DNA of 58,907 bases, from contig DYZK01000052.1 of the NCBI GenBank assembly GCA_020741275.1, forward strand, positions 1 to 58,907. The letters are read 5' to 3'. The notes under the pieces are model-generated. The model was not told the origin of the DNA, did no database searches, and saw only the letters and a list, made by a program, of their open reading frames with translations. The translations under genes were made by a program, and so were the position numbers. Shown in pieces: positions 30,059 through 43,258 of the stretch (position 1 is the stretch's first letter; each line of letters starts with the position of its first letter). This stretch comes from Corynebacterium urealyticum. Its GTDB lineage: Bacteria; Actinomycetota; Actinomycetes; Mycobacteriales; Mycobacteriaceae.

Positions 30059-31477
30059 ATGTTTGTCCGCAGCCTAGAACTCCACGACTTCCGGTCGTGG
30101 CGGGAACTCTCGCTGCCGCTGGACCCGGGTGTCACGGTGTTCTCCGGGCCCAACGGGCACGGCAAGACCAACATCGTCGAGGCCCTGGGCTACCTGGCCC
30201 ACCTAGGCTCCCACCGGGTCAACACCGATTCCGCGCTGGTGCGGGAAGGCCAACAGATCGCCCGGGTCTCTGCAACGGCGGTGAACCACAACCGGGAGCT
30301 CACAGCTCATATCGCGATCCGTGGCTACGGATCCAACCGTGCCCACATCAACCGAACGCAGCTGGCCACCACCAGCGAGCTGCTGGGCATCGTCCGCACC
30401 ACCCTGTTCTCCCCGGAGGATCTCGCCCTGGTGCGCGGCGAACCGGAGCAGCGCCGCAAGTTTCTCGACGAGATCATGGTCGCTCGCTACCCGCGACTCG
30501 CGGCGGTGAAGGCGGATTACGATAAGTCGCTGCGCCAGCGCAATGCTCTGCTGCGCAATAACGCCTACGCCCTACGTATCGCCCCCGAAAACGACGCGGA
30601 ACGCCTCTCTGCCCTCGCCACCCTGGACGTCTGGGACGCACAGTTGGCTGCGTCGGGCGGGCAGATCATGTCCGCGCGGGTGCAGATCGCCCACGACCTC
30701 GCACCACACGTTGCGCAGACCTACGCCCGGCTCGCCCCGGAGTCCCGGCCCGCGCACATGGCGTACACCTCGACCGTGGACGCGGACCTGGCCCAGGTGG
30801 GTGTGCTGTTGGGGGATGCGGAGCTCGAACGCGACCCGGCAGCCGAGCTGGCGCTGCTCTCCCCGGAGGTCGCGGAGGCCACGTTGCTGCAGGCCTACGC
30901 CCACAAGCGCACCCAAGAGGTGGACCGCGGCACCACGCTGATCGGCCCGCACCGCGACGACCTCGTGCTCATGCTGGGAACCCAGCCAGCCAAGGGTTTC
31001 GCCTCCCACGGGGAGTCCTGGTCCTTCGCCCTGGCGCTGCGGCTCGGCGCGTTCTTCATGCAACGCGAGGATGGCGTGGAACCGGTGGTCATCTTGGATG
31101 ACGTTTTTGCGGAGTTGGATTCTTCCCGACGTCAACAGCTCGTCGGGCTGCTCACCGAAGCCGAGCAGGTGCTCATCACCGCGGCCGTGGGGGAGGACAT
31201 CCCCGCTGAGCTGCGGGATATCGCCACGTTCCATGATGTTCGCGCGGTGCACGTCACCGAGGAGGGCGAGCAGCGGCGCATTTCTGTGATTGACGAGACC
31301 ATCCCCCGCGATAGCGTCCCTGGGCAGGCCGAGGAGCACGCCACCGAACCCAGCGAAGAGAAGCGAGCCGTCGAAGAGCCAGGTGAGACGGCAGAAAACT
31401 CCGAACACTCCGAGCCGGCCGCCGATGAGGGTCAGCAGTCGGGGTCGGCAGCCTCTACTGGCGGTGAGCAGCCGTGA
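30059..31477 (+). CDS. recF: DNA replication/repair protein RecF with acidic C-terminal extension
   Basis: MFVRSLELHDFRSWRELSLPLDPGVTVFSGPNGHGKTNIVEALGYLA. Confidence 0.97.
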   Translation: MFVRSLELHDFRSWRELSLPLDPGVTVFSGPNGHGKTNIVEALGYLAHLGSHRVNTDSALVREGQQIARVSATAVNHNRELTAHIAIRGYGSNRAHINRTQLATTSELLGIVRTTLFSPEDLALVRGEPEQRRKFLDEIMVARYPRLAAVKADYDKSLRQRNALLRNNAYALRIAPENDAERLSALATLDVWDAQLAASGGQIMSARVQIAHDLAPHVAQTYARLAPESRPAHMAYTSTVDADLAQVGVLLGDAELERDPAAELALLSPEVAEATLLQAYAHKRTQEVDRGTTLIGPHRDDLVLMLGTQPAKGFASHGESWSFALALRLGAFFMQREDGVEPVVILDDVFAELDSSRRQQLVGLLTEAEQVLITAAVGEDIPAELRDIATFHDVRAVHVTEEGEQRRISVIDETIPRDSVPGQAEEHATEPSEEKRAVEEPGETAENSEHSEPAADEGQQSGSAASTGGEQP

Positions 31478-32127
31478 TGGAGCAGAACCGCGAGCAGCAG
31501 CCGCGTGAGAATCCCAACCGCGAGGAGCAGTTTCTCGACCCCGTCGCCCAGGCCCTAGAAGCCATCAAAAAGGCCGGCGGTAAGCCCGCCGCCGGCAAGA
31601 ACGCCGATCTTCCCCGCATGGCGCGCAGGAACGGCTGGAACCGGGGCCGCCGCGGCACGCTCGCAGAACCTGCCACGGACTCCGGCAGCACCGGCAACAC
31701 AGCGCGCACCAGCTCCGGCGTTCAGCGCATCAAAACCCGCATGGACGGCCGCGCCGACCGCAGCTACCGCGACCCCGGCAGCTTCGCCGCCCTGCTCAGC
31801 CGCGAAATCCGGCGCCAGGGCTGGGAGGAAAACGTCGGTGTCCGCCGCCTCATGCAGGACTGGGAACACCTCGTCGGCCCCAAGATCGCCGCACACACCC
31901 GGCCGGTGAAATTCGACGAGAAAAACAAGTTCCTCCACGTCCAGAGCGACTCCACGCCCTGGGCAACCCAACTGCGCCTCATCCAGGCGACCATCCTGAA
32001 GAAAATCGCGCAGGAGCTGGGGCCGGATGTGGTCGTCGAACTAAAGATCCACAACCCGGACTACGGGCCGCGACAGACCGGCCGCCTCCGCGTCCAAGGG
32101 CGGGGCAAACGCGACGATTACGGCTGA
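31474..32127 (+). CDS. dciA: DUF721/DciA family protein (replicative helicase loader family)
   Basis: WEHLVGPKIAAHTRPVKFDEKNKFLHVQSDSTPWATQLRLIQATILKKIAQELGPDVV; between recF and gyrB. Confidence 0.85.
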   Translation: MMEQNREQQPRENPNREEQFLDPVAQALEAIKKAGGKPAAGKNADLPRMARRNGWNRGRRGTLAEPATDSGSTGNTARTSSGVQRIKTRMDGRADRSYRDPGSFAALLSREIRRQGWEENVGVRRLMQDWEHLVGPKIAAHTRPVKFDEKNKFLHVQSDSTPWATQLRLIQATILKKIAQELGPDVVVELKIHNPDYGPRQTGRLRVQGRGKRDDYG

Positions 32128-32199
32128 GCGCCACGCAGCTCGCCCGGGCCGCCGGAAACTGTATTTTCGCAGGAAAAGCCGGTAGACTGGTGAAGTTAA

Positions 32200-34302
<2,103 letters not shown>

Positions 34303-34409
34303 CGTTCGGGTTTAAGGCTGGGGGCGGTCGCCGTCGGCGTGGGGGTCGGCGTTGGCGTTGGCCTCCGCGTGGAGCCGGTGTCCGTGAGGGGGCGCGGCGC
34401 CGACCGGTA

Positions 34410-34437
34410 ACCCAAGATTAGGCCCCTAATTTTGGGT
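34410..34437. repeat. stem-loop CCCAAGATTAGG-CC-CCTAATTTTGGG
   Basis: 12-bp arms with one mismatch between gyrB and the following gene; CCAAGATTA recurs at 34453. Confidence 0.55.
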
Positions 34438-34611
34438 CCAGTGGGGGTGGATCCAAGATTATTGGGCGAAACTTGGGTCTTAGCGCTATCGAAAGCTTTT
34501 TTTAAAGCTCTCTGCTAGGCGAGGGGCACTTCTAAAGAGCTCGTGGCCTCAGCCCAAAGCATTATCTTGATATAGCCAAATGTGGTCGGGGGCACACATA
34601 TCATGTGACGG

Positions 34612-35625
34612 GTGAGCGAAAATAACGTAGTTTCCGTCGAGGATGTGCACCGCCAGTGGGTGCACGTGCAGATGGCGGACGGCAGCACCACGGCCGTGCG
34701 CATCTTCACTCCACCGCCAGTGGGCGACGAAGGCCCGGTGGACCCGGCGCCTGCTGCGGCCCAGGCAGGTGCCGAGAACGGCACCGCAGCCGAGCCACGC
34801 ACCGCCGCTGAGAGCGGCCATGATGGGAAGAAACCCCTGGTCATCCTGTGGCCGGGCTTCGGCGTCGGCGCCCGCTATTACGAGCCGATCGCCAAGGAGC
34901 TCGCCACCCGCGGCTGGATCGTTGCCATCGGCGAGCTGCACGGCCAGGGCGAATCCACCGCTGCCGCCAGCCGCACCCAGGACTGGGGCTATCACGATCT
35001 CGCGAGCTCCGACTTCCCGCGCACCATCCGCGCGGTCAAGCGCCGCTTGGAGCTGGGGGAGAAGCACCCGACCCTCATGCTGACCCACTCGATGGGTGGG
35101 CAGATGGCCGCAGTGTTCTTGGCGCGCCCGGAGGCCAAGGAGCTCAACGTCCTGGGTTATATGGGTGTTGGTACCGGCACCCCGTACTACCGGGGCTTCA
35201 CCGGACGCACCCGCTTCGAACTCAAGCTCGGTTCCCTGCTGATGAGCGCGATCGTGCTGGCCCGCGGCTACCAGCCGGAGGGCCTGTTGGATATCGCGAA
35301 CTACGGCCGGCAGGCGCGCAACCACATCCTGGAATGGACGAAGCTCGCGCAGCGCAATAGCTTTAAAAACCTGCACGGCCAGGACATGGACTATGTCGCG
35401 GGGATGAAGGATACGGATACGAATATCCTGCTCACGCGCTTTTCCAACGACGACGACTGCCCCCTCGACTCCGCGAAGAACCTCGCCCTGCTCTTCCCGC
35501 AAGGGTGCGTTGCGGTGGAGGAGTATCCCGCGGAGGTGGAGCAGCTCGGCCACAACCGTTGGGCGCGCCAGCCGCAGGTCGTGGCCGACCGCTTCGAGCG
35601 CTGGGCTGCCACGGTCGAGGTCTAG
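34612..35625 (+). CDS. alpha/beta hydrolase
   Basis: LVILWPGFGVGARYYEPIAKELATRGWIVAIGELHGQGES; nucleophile LTHSMGGQ. Confidence 0.8.
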   Translation: MSENNVVSVEDVHRQWVHVQMADGSTTAVRIFTPPPVGDEGPVDPAPAAAQAGAENGTAAEPRTAAESGHDGKKPLVILWPGFGVGARYYEPIAKELATRGWIVAIGELHGQGESTAAASRTQDWGYHDLASSDFPRTIRAVKRRLELGEKHPTLMLTHSMGGQMAAVFLARPEAKELNVLGYMGVGTGTPYYRGFTGRTRFELKLGSLLMSAIVLARGYQPEGLLDIANYGRQARNHILEWTKLAQRNSFKNLHGQDMDYVAGMKDTDTNILLTRFSNDDDCPLDSAKNLALLFPQGCVAVEEYPAEVEQLGHNRWARQPQVVADRFERWAATVEV

Positions 35626-35720
35626 CGCCGAGGGTTAAGAACCCTAGTCAGTCCCTGCACCCTCAAGGCGACAGTGCTCGAGGCAGGGCCCAAGGCTTAG
35701 TCCACAAGCGCGGTCGGCGC

Positions 35721-36587
35721 TTAGTCGTCCTCCGGCGCGGAAACCGCCGGATTCGCGAGCGTGGCGTTGTGCCCCATCAGCACGGCCGGGCCCTCCAGGA
35801 CCACACCCGGTCGCATGTGCTTCTTCAGCTCCTCGGTTGCCGGCAGGCAGGCGGTGAGTGCGAAACCGCGGGCATTCTGGGTGTCCTGAACGACGAAGAA
35901 CTGCTTGCCAGTGAGCTCATTGGTCGCGCCCCGAATCCCGGCGACGGTGATCCGCACGTAGTTCCAGGGGTTAATCGCGTCGGTGTCGCCGTCGAAGAAG
36001 GCCTGGGCAGCTGGAGAGATCAGCCGCGGCTTCGTGATGACACCGTCCTCGCGCACGTGCTCCTGGTGGGCCTGGCGCCAGGCTGCCTCGCTGGGGTAGA
36101 GGTGCATCTTGCCGCCGCCCAGCGCTGCGGTGAGGCAGAAGTTCACCAGCGGGATCATGCCGTCCTCGTCGGCGTTCGCGGCGACCTTGCCTTCCTTCAC
36201 GACCTCTGGCCCGGAGACCGTCGAATAGGAGAAGAAATCATCAACGGCGCAGGTCACGCGGGCGGCGATCTCGCCTTCGGTGTTGAGTACGTCCACGAGC
36301 GCAACCGTCGGGCTGATGAGACCCACCCGCGCGGCCGTGGTGTCGGGGTGCATGAGGGAGACCGCGACGGTGGAGTTTTTCTCCCCCATGAAGCGGATCA
36401 TTCGCGCACCGGAGGGGTCGAGGTACGGGGAGATCATCTTGAAGCCGTGCGCATTCGCAAGCCCCTGGTTCTGCTCCTCGAAGGACCGGTGGATCATCTG
36501 GTCCAGTGGCTCCCCATAGAAGCCAAGGGCTGCGAATTCCGCCTGAGGGGTTGGGGGAATGTTCTGAGCCATGCTGTTAGCCTGCAC
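35721..36587 (-). CDS. conserved hypothetical protein
   Basis: 288-aa ORF without a recognised domain. Confidence 0.6.
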   Translation of the reverse strand: MQANSMAQNIPPTPQAEFAALGFYGEPLDQMIHRSFEEQNQGLANAHGFKMISPYLDPSGARMIRFMGEKNSTVAVSLMHPDTTAARVGLISPTVALVDVLNTEGEIAARVTCAVDDFFSYSTVSGPEVVKEGKVAANADEDGMIPLVNFCLTAALGGGKMHLYPSEAAWRQAHQEHVREDGVITKPRLISPAAQAFFDGDTDAINPWNYVRITVAGIRGATNELTGKQFFVVQDTQNARGFALTACLPATEELKKHMRPGVVLEGPAVLMGHNATLANPAVSAPEDD

Positions 36588-36663
36588 CTTGCCTTTCCTG
36601 TTCTGCCTGGGCTCTTAAGCCGGCGTTTCCTTCTCCCTCCATTCTGGCAGAGGCTGAACGGAT

Positions 36664-36679
36664 TGTTTCACGTGAAACA
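36664..36679. promoter_or_regulatory. parS site TGTTTCACGTGAAACA on the right side of oriC
   Basis: Exact 16-bp palindrome. Confidence 0.97.
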
Positions 36680-36784
36680 TTCGGGACGCCGACGGGGCGA
36701 CGTCCGAGACAACGACGTTCCTCACGGTTGCCTCGTCGAGTGGGGGCGACGCCCGTCCCCGGTTACGGTCGCCCGACAACCGAC

Positions 36785-38092
36785 CTACCCGATGCGGTAG
36801 CGCTGGACGTCGACGAACTCCCGCTTCGCCTCGCCCGAAATTCCGCCCTCGGCGATGATCCGGCGCACAAACTCGGCGCTGAGCTTCGGCGTGCGGGTCT
36901 GTGTGGCGTAGTCGTTGTGCACCAGGCCGAAGCGCTGCGCCTCGCCGTCCGCCCACTCCCAGTTATCCACGAAACACCAGTGGTAATAGCGCTCAAAGGG
37001 CAGATCAGAGGCACTAATCGCGGCCAGGTGGTCGTAGATGAAGCGGCACCGGAAGTTCTCCAGGCTCGTCGGGCTGCCGTTATCGCAGGTACCGTTCTCC
37101 GTGACCCAGATCGGCGCGGGGTAGCGCTCGTGCATCCAGCCGGCGCACTCGATCAGGCCCTCCGGATAGATTTCCCAACCGAGGTCATTGACCGGCTTGC
37201 CGGGCAGCGTGCCGTCCTCGAAGCCCGCCGACGCTGTGCGTGAGTAGTAATTCAGCCCCAAGTAGTCGTAGTACTTACCCGGGGAAATATCCGACGGCTG
37301 GCGGCCCAGCACGCCCCGGAACTTCCCGCCCAACATCGCGTGGCTCAGCTCATCCTGGAAAAGGAATGCGCTGGACCGAGAGGCCAGACGATGCAGCGGA
37401 TTTCGCTCCTGAGCAGGCACGAAGGCGCGCATGTGGTGCGCGAAACCGACCCGCGCGCCCGGCTGAATCCCATGAATCAGGCGATAGGCCCGGCAGTGCG
37501 CGATCGCCATGTTCCGCATCACCTTCAGTGCCAGCCGGTAGGACTTCTTCGCCGGTGGTGCCTCGTGGAAGAGGAAGCCGGAGGTGGCGTACACATTTGG
37601 CTCATTGATGGTGACCCAGTCCGTGACCAGATCGGATAGGCCCGTGACCACGTGGTCCACGAAGCGGAGCCAGTGCGCGATATTCTCCGGCTTCTCCCAT
37701 TCGCCGAGCCGCTGGAACCATAGCGGATTATTGAAGTGGTACAGGGTCACCAGCGGCACCATCCCGCGCTCCTTGACCAGCGCGATTTCCTCCCGGTAGC
37801 GGTCAAGAGCTTTCACGTCCCACTGGCCGGGTGCGGGTTCGATGCGGGACCATTCGATACCCATCCGGTAGGTCTTGAGCCCCAGGGAGCCCATGAGTTC
37901 GGTGTCCTCCCGCCACCGGTTCCAGTGGTCGTTGGCGCGCAGGGGGCTGGTGCCGTCGGCGATGGTGCCGGGGTGCTGGGCCCACTCGTACCAGTTGTTG
38001 TTCCGGTCGCCGCCTTCGATCTGTAGGGAGGACGTTGCCGTCCCGATCATGAGCTTGCCCAGCGGCAGGAAGGTGGTGGGAGAGGTTGGCAT
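36785..38092 (-). CDS. glycoside hydrolase family 1 (beta-glucosidase-like)
   Basis: FMIGTATSSLQIEGG-type start, WVTINEPNVYATSG, IWVTENGTCDNG. Confidence 0.9.
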   Translation of the reverse strand: MPTSPTTFLPLGKLMIGTATSSLQIEGGDRNNNWYEWAQHPGTIADGTSPLRANDHWNRWREDTELMGSLGLKTYRMGIEWSRIEPAPGQWDVKALDRYREEIALVKERGMVPLVTLYHFNNPLWFQRLGEWEKPENIAHWLRFVDHVVTGLSDLVTDWVTINEPNVYATSGFLFHEAPPAKKSYRLALKVMRNMAIAHCRAYRLIHGIQPGARVGFAHHMRAFVPAQERNPLHRLASRSSAFLFQDELSHAMLGGKFRGVLGRQPSDISPGKYYDYLGLNYYSRTASAGFEDGTLPGKPVNDLGWEIYPEGLIECAGWMHERYPAPIWVTENGTCDNGSPTSLENFRCRFIYDHLAAISASDLPFERYYHWCFVDNWEWADGEAQRFGLVHNDYATQTRTPKLSAEFVRRIIAEGGISGEAKREFVDVQRYRIG

Positions 38093-38150
38093 CGTGTTCT
38101 CCTTCGGTTGTGGAGTCTTCTGTTTCGCGGGCGCGTGGAAAGTTTTGCGC

Positions 38151-39530
38151 TTAGCGGGTGGATTGGATTTTTAGGACGAGGACGCCTCCGGCCAGGCACA
38201 TGGCGCCTGCCAGGAGATAGAGCCCCGTGTAGCCCCCGAGCAGGCTGAGAGCGATTGCGGCGATGGAGGGGGCGAGCGTGTTCGGCAGCAGGACGCCGAG
38301 GTTCATCAGGCCCATGTGGGTGGCGCGCTCCTGCTCGGTGGGGAGCACGGCGTTGACGACCGCCTGGTCGATGGCCTGGTACACGCCCCAGCTGAGCCCC
38401 AGGATCACGGCGCCAACGACGACCATCGTGAAGGAGCTGGTGAAGGCGAGCACCGCGCAGGCGCCGGCCACCCCGGTGGCGGAGAAGAGGATGAAGGGCT
38501 TGCGGGTGCCGAGCTTGTCGGAGAACCAGCCGGACCACACTGCGGTGGCGACCACGCAGCCGGCGAAGACGGCTGTGAGGATCAGCACGCCGAGCTCCGG
38601 ATCGTGGAAGCCGATACGGTCGCGCAGGTAGTAGAGCAGGAAGAATAGCGCGATCGCTTGGGCCAGCATCAGCAGCAGGCGGGTGAGGAACATCCAGTAG
38701 AAGTTCGGTGCTTCCTTCGGGTTGGGGAGGACGCGCCGGGCGGCTGCAAGTGTCGTGGGTTTTTTGCCCGTGGTATCGGCTTCTCGCTGTGCAGCTGTCT
38801 GTTCAGCACCCCGCGCCGGGCTAGGTTCCGGGCTATTGGCACCGGCCAGCCAGGGGAGAGGCTGCCGGTCGCGGCTGAGGAAGGGCATCGCCGTGGCCAG
38901 CAGCACGGCGATGACCGCCGCATAGGCCCAGGGGCGAGGGAGTGCGACGGAGAGTGCCGTGCCCAGCACGATGCCCAGCGTGTACGTCATGCCCATCACG
39001 CCGGAGACGGTGCCGAACTGCCGCTCGGTGACCTGATCGGGGACGATGGACTGCGTCGGCGTCACCGCCAGGGCGATGGCGAACTGGAAGACCATCCACG
39101 CCGCCAACAACAGGCCGTAACCCAGGGTGCGGGAATCCCCGGGCAGGGTCGCGGTCCATCCCGCGACACCCAGCGCCACCGAAGCGATCGTGATGCCCGC
39201 GATGATCCACGGGGTGCGGCGACCCAGCGAGGAACGCGTCCGGTCGGAGAAGATCCCCGCAAGCGGAGAGGCGAGCAGGCTGATCAGCCCGCCGGCCGTC
39301 ATCAACAGCGCGAGTTGGCGCTCCTTATCCTCCGGGAACCACACCAGGATCTGGACGGAGAGCAGAAGGTTCGTTGGAGCCGCCCAGGCGATGTTCTGGC
39401 CGAGGTACATCAGGCCAAAGCGCGAGATCCATCCACGGGAGACTTCTTGCTTGGGGTTTTGCACAACAGTCACGGGGAAAATCATAGTTTTCGCGGCAAA
39501 CGTTTTTGGGTTTTTAAGAATCCCCGTCAC
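38151..39530 (-). CDS. MFS transporter
   Basis: 12-TM ORF directly upstream of the GH1 gene on the same strand. Confidence 0.82.
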   Translation of the reverse strand: MTGILKNPKTFAAKTMIFPVTVVQNPKQEVSRGWISRFGLMYLGQNIAWAAPTNLLLSVQILVWFPEDKERQLALLMTAGGLISLLASPLAGIFSDRTRSSLGRRTPWIIAGITIASVALGVAGWTATLPGDSRTLGYGLLLAAWMVFQFAIALAVTPTQSIVPDQVTERQFGTVSGVMGMTYTLGIVLGTALSVALPRPWAYAAVIAVLLATAMPFLSRDRQPLPWLAGANSPEPSPARGAEQTAAQREADTTGKKPTTLAAARRVLPNPKEAPNFYWMFLTRLLLMLAQAIALFFLLYYLRDRIGFHDPELGVLILTAVFAGCVVATAVWSGWFSDKLGTRKPFILFSATGVAGACAVLAFTSSFTMVVVGAVILGLSWGVYQAIDQAVVNAVLPTEQERATHMGLMNLGVLLPNTLAPSIAAIALSLLGGYTGLYLLAGAMCLAGGVLVLKIQSTR

Positions 39531-39610
39531 TGGTCCATGGGCTCAAAAACTGTGCGCTGACGTGGTAGAATGGTTGGGTCTATTCCAAGTAGAAAGGTTC
39601 ACCAACTCCA

Positions 39611-42127
39611 GTGAGCGACGATACTAACGGTGGAGATAACCTGTTCGACCGCATCGAACCGATCGACTTGCAGAAGGAGATGCAGAACAGCTACATCGAT
39701 TACGCCATGAGCGTGATCGTGGGCCGTGCCCTCCCGGAGGTTCGGGATGGCATGAAGCCGGTACACCGGCGCATTCTCTACGCCATGTTCGACAACGGCC
39801 ACCGGCCGGAACGCGGATACGTCAAGTCCGCGAAGCCAGTGGCAGAGACCATGGGTAACTACCACCCCCACGGTGACTCCGCGATCTACGACACCCTCGT
39901 GCGCATGGCCCAGCCCTGGTCCATGCGCTACCCGCTCGTCGACGGGCAGGGTAACTTCGGCTCCCGCGGTAACGACGGTGCTGCAGCAATGCGTTATACC
40001 GAGTGCCGCCTCACACCGCTGGCGATGGAGATGGTCCGCGACATCCGCGAGGACACCGTCATCTTCCAGCCGAACTACGACGGCAAGACCTCCGAGCCGA
40101 CCGTCCTGCCCGCCCGCGTCCCGAACCTGCTGATGAACGGTTCCGGCGGCATCGCCGTCGGCATGGCGACCAACATCCCGCCACACAACCTCAACGAGCT
40201 CGCGGACGCCATCTACTGGCTCCTGGAGAACCCGGAGGCCGAGGAAGCAGAGGCCCTCGAGGCCTGCATGGGCTTCGTGAAGGGCCCGGACTTCCCGACC
40301 GCCGGCCTCATCGTCGGCGAGAAGGGCATCGACGACGCCTACCGCACCGGCCGCGGCTCCATCCGCATGCGCGGCAAGGCCGAGATCGAGGAAGAGGGCT
40401 CCCGCCAGGTCATCGTCATCACCGAGCTGCCGTACCAGGTCAACCCCGATAACCTGGTCAGCTCCATCGCCGAGCAGGTCCGCGACGGCAAGCTCAAGGG
40501 CATCTCCAAGATCGACGACGAGTCCTCCGACCGCGTCGGCCTGCGCATCGTCGTCACCCTGAAGCGCGACGCCGTGCCCCGCGTGGTGCTGAACAACCTC
40601 TACAAGCACTCGCAGCTGCAGACCAGCTTCGGTGCGAACATGCTGTCCATCGTCGACGGTGTGCCACGCACCCTCCGCCTGGACCAGATGCTCTCGCTGT
40701 ACGTCAAGCACCAGATCGACGTCATCGTCCGACGCACCCAGTTCCGCCTCCGCAAGGCCGAGGAAGACGCTCACATCCTGCGCGGCCTGGTCAAGGCACT
40801 GGACGCATTGGACGAGGTCATCGCCCTGATCCGCAACTCCGCGACCGTGGATATCGCGCGCGAGGGCCTGATGGACCTGCTGACCGTCGACGAGATCCAG
40901 GCCAATGCCATCCTCGCGATGCAGCTGCGCCGCCTGGCAGCCCTGGAGCGTCAGAAGATCATCGACCAGCTGGCCGAGCTCGAGCGCATCATCGCCGACC
41001 TCGAGGACATCCTCGCGAAGCCGGAGCGCCAGCGCGCCATCGTCCGCGACGAGCTCGCCGAGATCGTCGAGAAGTACGGCGACGAACGTCGCACCCAGAT
41101 CGTCCCCGCCACCGGCGACGTCTCCGAAGAGGACCTCATCGCCCGCGAGAACGTCGTCGTGACCATCACCTCGACCGGCTACGCGAAGCGCACGAAGGTG
41201 GACAGCTACCGCAACCAGCGACGCGGCGGCAAGGGCGTGCGCGGTGCGGAACTGCGGCAGGACGACGTCGTCCGCCACTTCTTCGTCTGCTCCACGCACG
41301 ACACCGTCCTGTTCTTCACGAACATGGGCCGGATGTACCGCCTGAAGACCTACGAGCTGCCGGAAGCGACCCGCACCGCACGCGGTCAGCACGTCGCCAA
41401 CCTGCTGGAATTCCAGCCGGGCGAACAGATCGCACAGGTCATTCAGATCCAGTCCTTCGAGGACGCCCCGTACCTGGTGCTCGCCACCGCGCAGGGCCGT
41501 GTTAAGAAGTCCCGCCTCACGGACTACGCCACCACCCGTTCCTCGGGCCTGATCGCCATCAACCTCAACGAGGGCGACAAGCTGATCGGCGCGCAGCTGT
41601 GCTCCGCGGACGACGACCTGCTGCTCGTCTCCGAGGAAGGCCAGGCCATGCGCTTCACCGCTGACGACGAGACGCTGCGCCCGATGGGCCGCGCCACTGC
41701 CGGTGTGTACGGCATGCGCTTCCGCGGTGAGGACCAGCTGCTGGCCATGACGGTCGTGCAGGAGGACTCCGCGCTGTTCGTCGCCACCTCCGGTGGTTAC
41801 GGCAAGCGCACCCCGATGGAGGAGTACCCGGCGAAGGGCCGTGGCGGCCTGGGTGTTGTGGCCTTCAAGTACCAGAAGTCCCGCGGCAAGCTGATCGGCG
41901 CGCTGACGGTCACCGAGGATGACGAAATCCTCGCGATGACCAGCGCCGGTGGGGTGATCCGTACCGAGGTCAATCAGATCCGCGAGACCGGCCGCTCCAC
42001 CATGGGCGTGCGCCTTGTCGACTTGGATAAGGGAGTTGAGCTCGTCGCTGTCGACCGCAACGTCGAGGAAGAGGCGGAAGAAGAGGTCGCCCAGGTCGAG
42101 TCGAAGCCGAAGGACGCTAAGAAGTGA
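39611..42127 (+). CDS. gyrA: DNA gyrase subunit A
   Basis: [39 protein letters not shown]...[21 protein letters not shown]. Confidence 0.98.
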   Translation: MSDDTNGGDNLFDRIEPIDLQKEMQNSYIDYAMSVIVGRALPEVRDGMKPVHRRILYAMFDNGHRPERGYVKSAKPVAETMGNYHPHGDSAIYDTLVRMAQPWSMRYPLVDGQGNFGSRGNDGAAAMRYTECRLTPLAMEMVRDIREDTVIFQPNYDGKTSEPTVLPARVPNLLMNGSGGIAVGMATNIPPHNLNELADAIYWLLENPEAEEAEALEACMGFVKGPDFPTAGLIVGEKGIDDAYRTGRGSIRMRGKAEIEEEGSRQVIVITELPYQVNPDNLVSSIAEQVRDGKLKGISKIDDESSDRVGLRIVVTLKRDAVPRVVLNNLYKHSQLQTSFGANMLSIVDGVPRTLRLDQMLSLYVKHQIDVIVRRTQFRLRKAEEDAHILRGLVKALDALDEVIALIRNSATVDIAREGLMDLLTVDEIQANAILAMQLRRLAALERQKIIDQLAELERIIADLEDILAKPERQRAIVRDELAEIVEKYGDERRTQIVPATGDVSEEDLIARENVVVTITSTGYAKRTKVDSYRNQRRGGKGVRGAELRQDDVVRHFFVCSTHDTVLFFTNMGRMYRLKTYELPEATRTARGQHVANLLEFQPGEQIAQVIQIQSFEDAPYLVLATAQGRVKKSRLTDYATTRSSGLIAINLNEGDKLIGAQLCSADDDLLLVSEEGQAMRFTADDETLRPMGRATAGVYGMRFRGEDQLLAMTVVQEDSALFVATSGGYGKRTPMEEYPAKGRGGLGVVAFKYQKSRGKLIGALTVTEDDEILAMTSAGGVIRTEVNQIRETGRSTMGVRLVDLDKGVELVAVDRNVEEEAEEEVAQVESKPKDAKK

Positions 42128-42705
42128 CCCCCGAGGGCACTGAAAAAGTGACCTCGGAGGCTAGCGACCAGGCGGCTGACGCGGTCGAGAAGGATTCGGC
42201 ACCGGCCAAGGACACGGCCGGGGCCGAGAAGACGGCGGCCGAGACTTCGGTGACCGGAAAGGTGACGTCGGAGAACGCGAGGTTCTGGAAGGCGCGGGCT
42301 CCGCGCGGACGGGAACTGACGCTGACGTCCATCGACGTGCGCTCCGCCGGCCGGCTCGGCCTGGCGGCGGGCTGCGTCACCTTCGTGGTGTGGGTGCTGG
42401 CCTGGATGCTCCTGTGGCTCGTGCTGGCTGTGGCCGGCGTGTGGGGCCGCATGAACACCCTGCTCGCCGACATCGCGGGCTTCGGCGGGATCTCCGGCTG
42501 GGGCGTGCTGGGCGCGGTGGCTCTCGTCGGTGTTCTGGAGTTCTTCGTCGTCTGGGGCATCGTGCCGCTGACTGCGCTGGTGTACAACGCGGCGGCGGAC
42601 GTCCTCGGCGGGCTGAAGCTGCGCGTCGCGGGCGCGGAGGACGCAGCGGCCGTCCCGGACAACGCGGCCACGCCGAAGACGTCGAAAGCGCCGGAAGAGG
42701 CCTAG
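42124..42705 (+). CDS. DUF3566 domain-containing membrane protein
   Basis: GTGA overlap with the gyrA stop; [32 protein letters not shown]...; typical gyrA neighbour in actinobacteria. Confidence 0.8.
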   Translation: MTPEGTEKVTSEASDQAADAVEKDSAPAKDTAGAEKTAAETSVTGKVTSENARFWKARAPRGRELTLTSIDVRSAGRLGLAAGCVTFVVWVLAWMLLWLVLAVAGVWGRMNTLLADIAGFGGISGWGVLGAVALVGVLEFFVVWGIVPLTALVYNAAADVLGGLKLRVAGAEDAAAVPDNAATPKTSKAPEEA

Positions 42706-42808
42706 CTCAAAGGCCTGCGTTCCAGTGGAAGAAAACTTCATAAAACAGGGGCTGACCTGGCGATTTGGTTTATATCGCATCGCATGGATACACTAGTCCC
42801 TGTTCGAA

Positions 42809-42885
42809 GGGCCTATAGCTCAGGCGGTTAGAGCGCATCGCTGATAACGATGAGGTCGGTGGTTCGAGTCCACCTAGGCCCACCA
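42809..42885 (+). tRNA. tRNA-Ile (GAT)
   Basis: gggcctatagctcaggcggttagagcgcatcgctGATaacgatgaggtcggtggttcgagtccacctaggcccacca: full cloverleaf with encoded CCA. Confidence 0.97.
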
Positions 42886-42910
42886 TTCGAACACACTTCG
42901 AATGAAGTTC

Positions 42911-42983
42911 GGGGCATTAGCTCAATTGGTAGAGCATCTGCTTTGCAAGCAGAAGGTCAGGAGTTCGATTCTCCTATGCTCCA
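42911..42983 (+). tRNA. tRNA-Ala (TGC)
   Basis: ggggcattagctcaattggtagagcatctgctTTGCaagcagaaggtcaggagttcgattctcctatgctcca cloverleaf; no encoded CCA. Confidence 0.96.
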
Positions 42984-42990
42984 CAGCACG

Positions 42991-43016
42991 AACCCCAGGT
43001 CACACGGCCTGGGGTT
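42991..43016 (+). terminator. probable terminator after the tRNA-Ile/tRNA-Ala pair
   Basis: AACCCCAGG-TCACACGG-CCTGGGGTT stem-loop. Confidence 0.7.
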
Positions 43017-43258
43017 CCTTTGCGTCTGCGGGAATGATGGAGGGGTGAGGGTGGCGACGCCACCAGACCCCTCCGCTTAGCTTTGGGGTTACTAGTATCC
43101 ACGTACTACAGCTTGGAACATCCGAGGCCCGCGCCGCAGTTTTAGGCGCGCAGCAGAGCGGTGATTGCGTTCCTTCTGGTGCGATAAACCTCCAGTTCAC
43201 GGGTGGCACACCCGCTTGTGCAGTTCCGGCAGAATAGTTTGACTAGCCTCTGCTGCCC

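Noticed and set aside
39599-41392. 597-aa minus-strand ORF opposite gyrA
   Set aside because: Antisense shadow of gyrA; Val/Leu/Asp-rich pseudo-translation.
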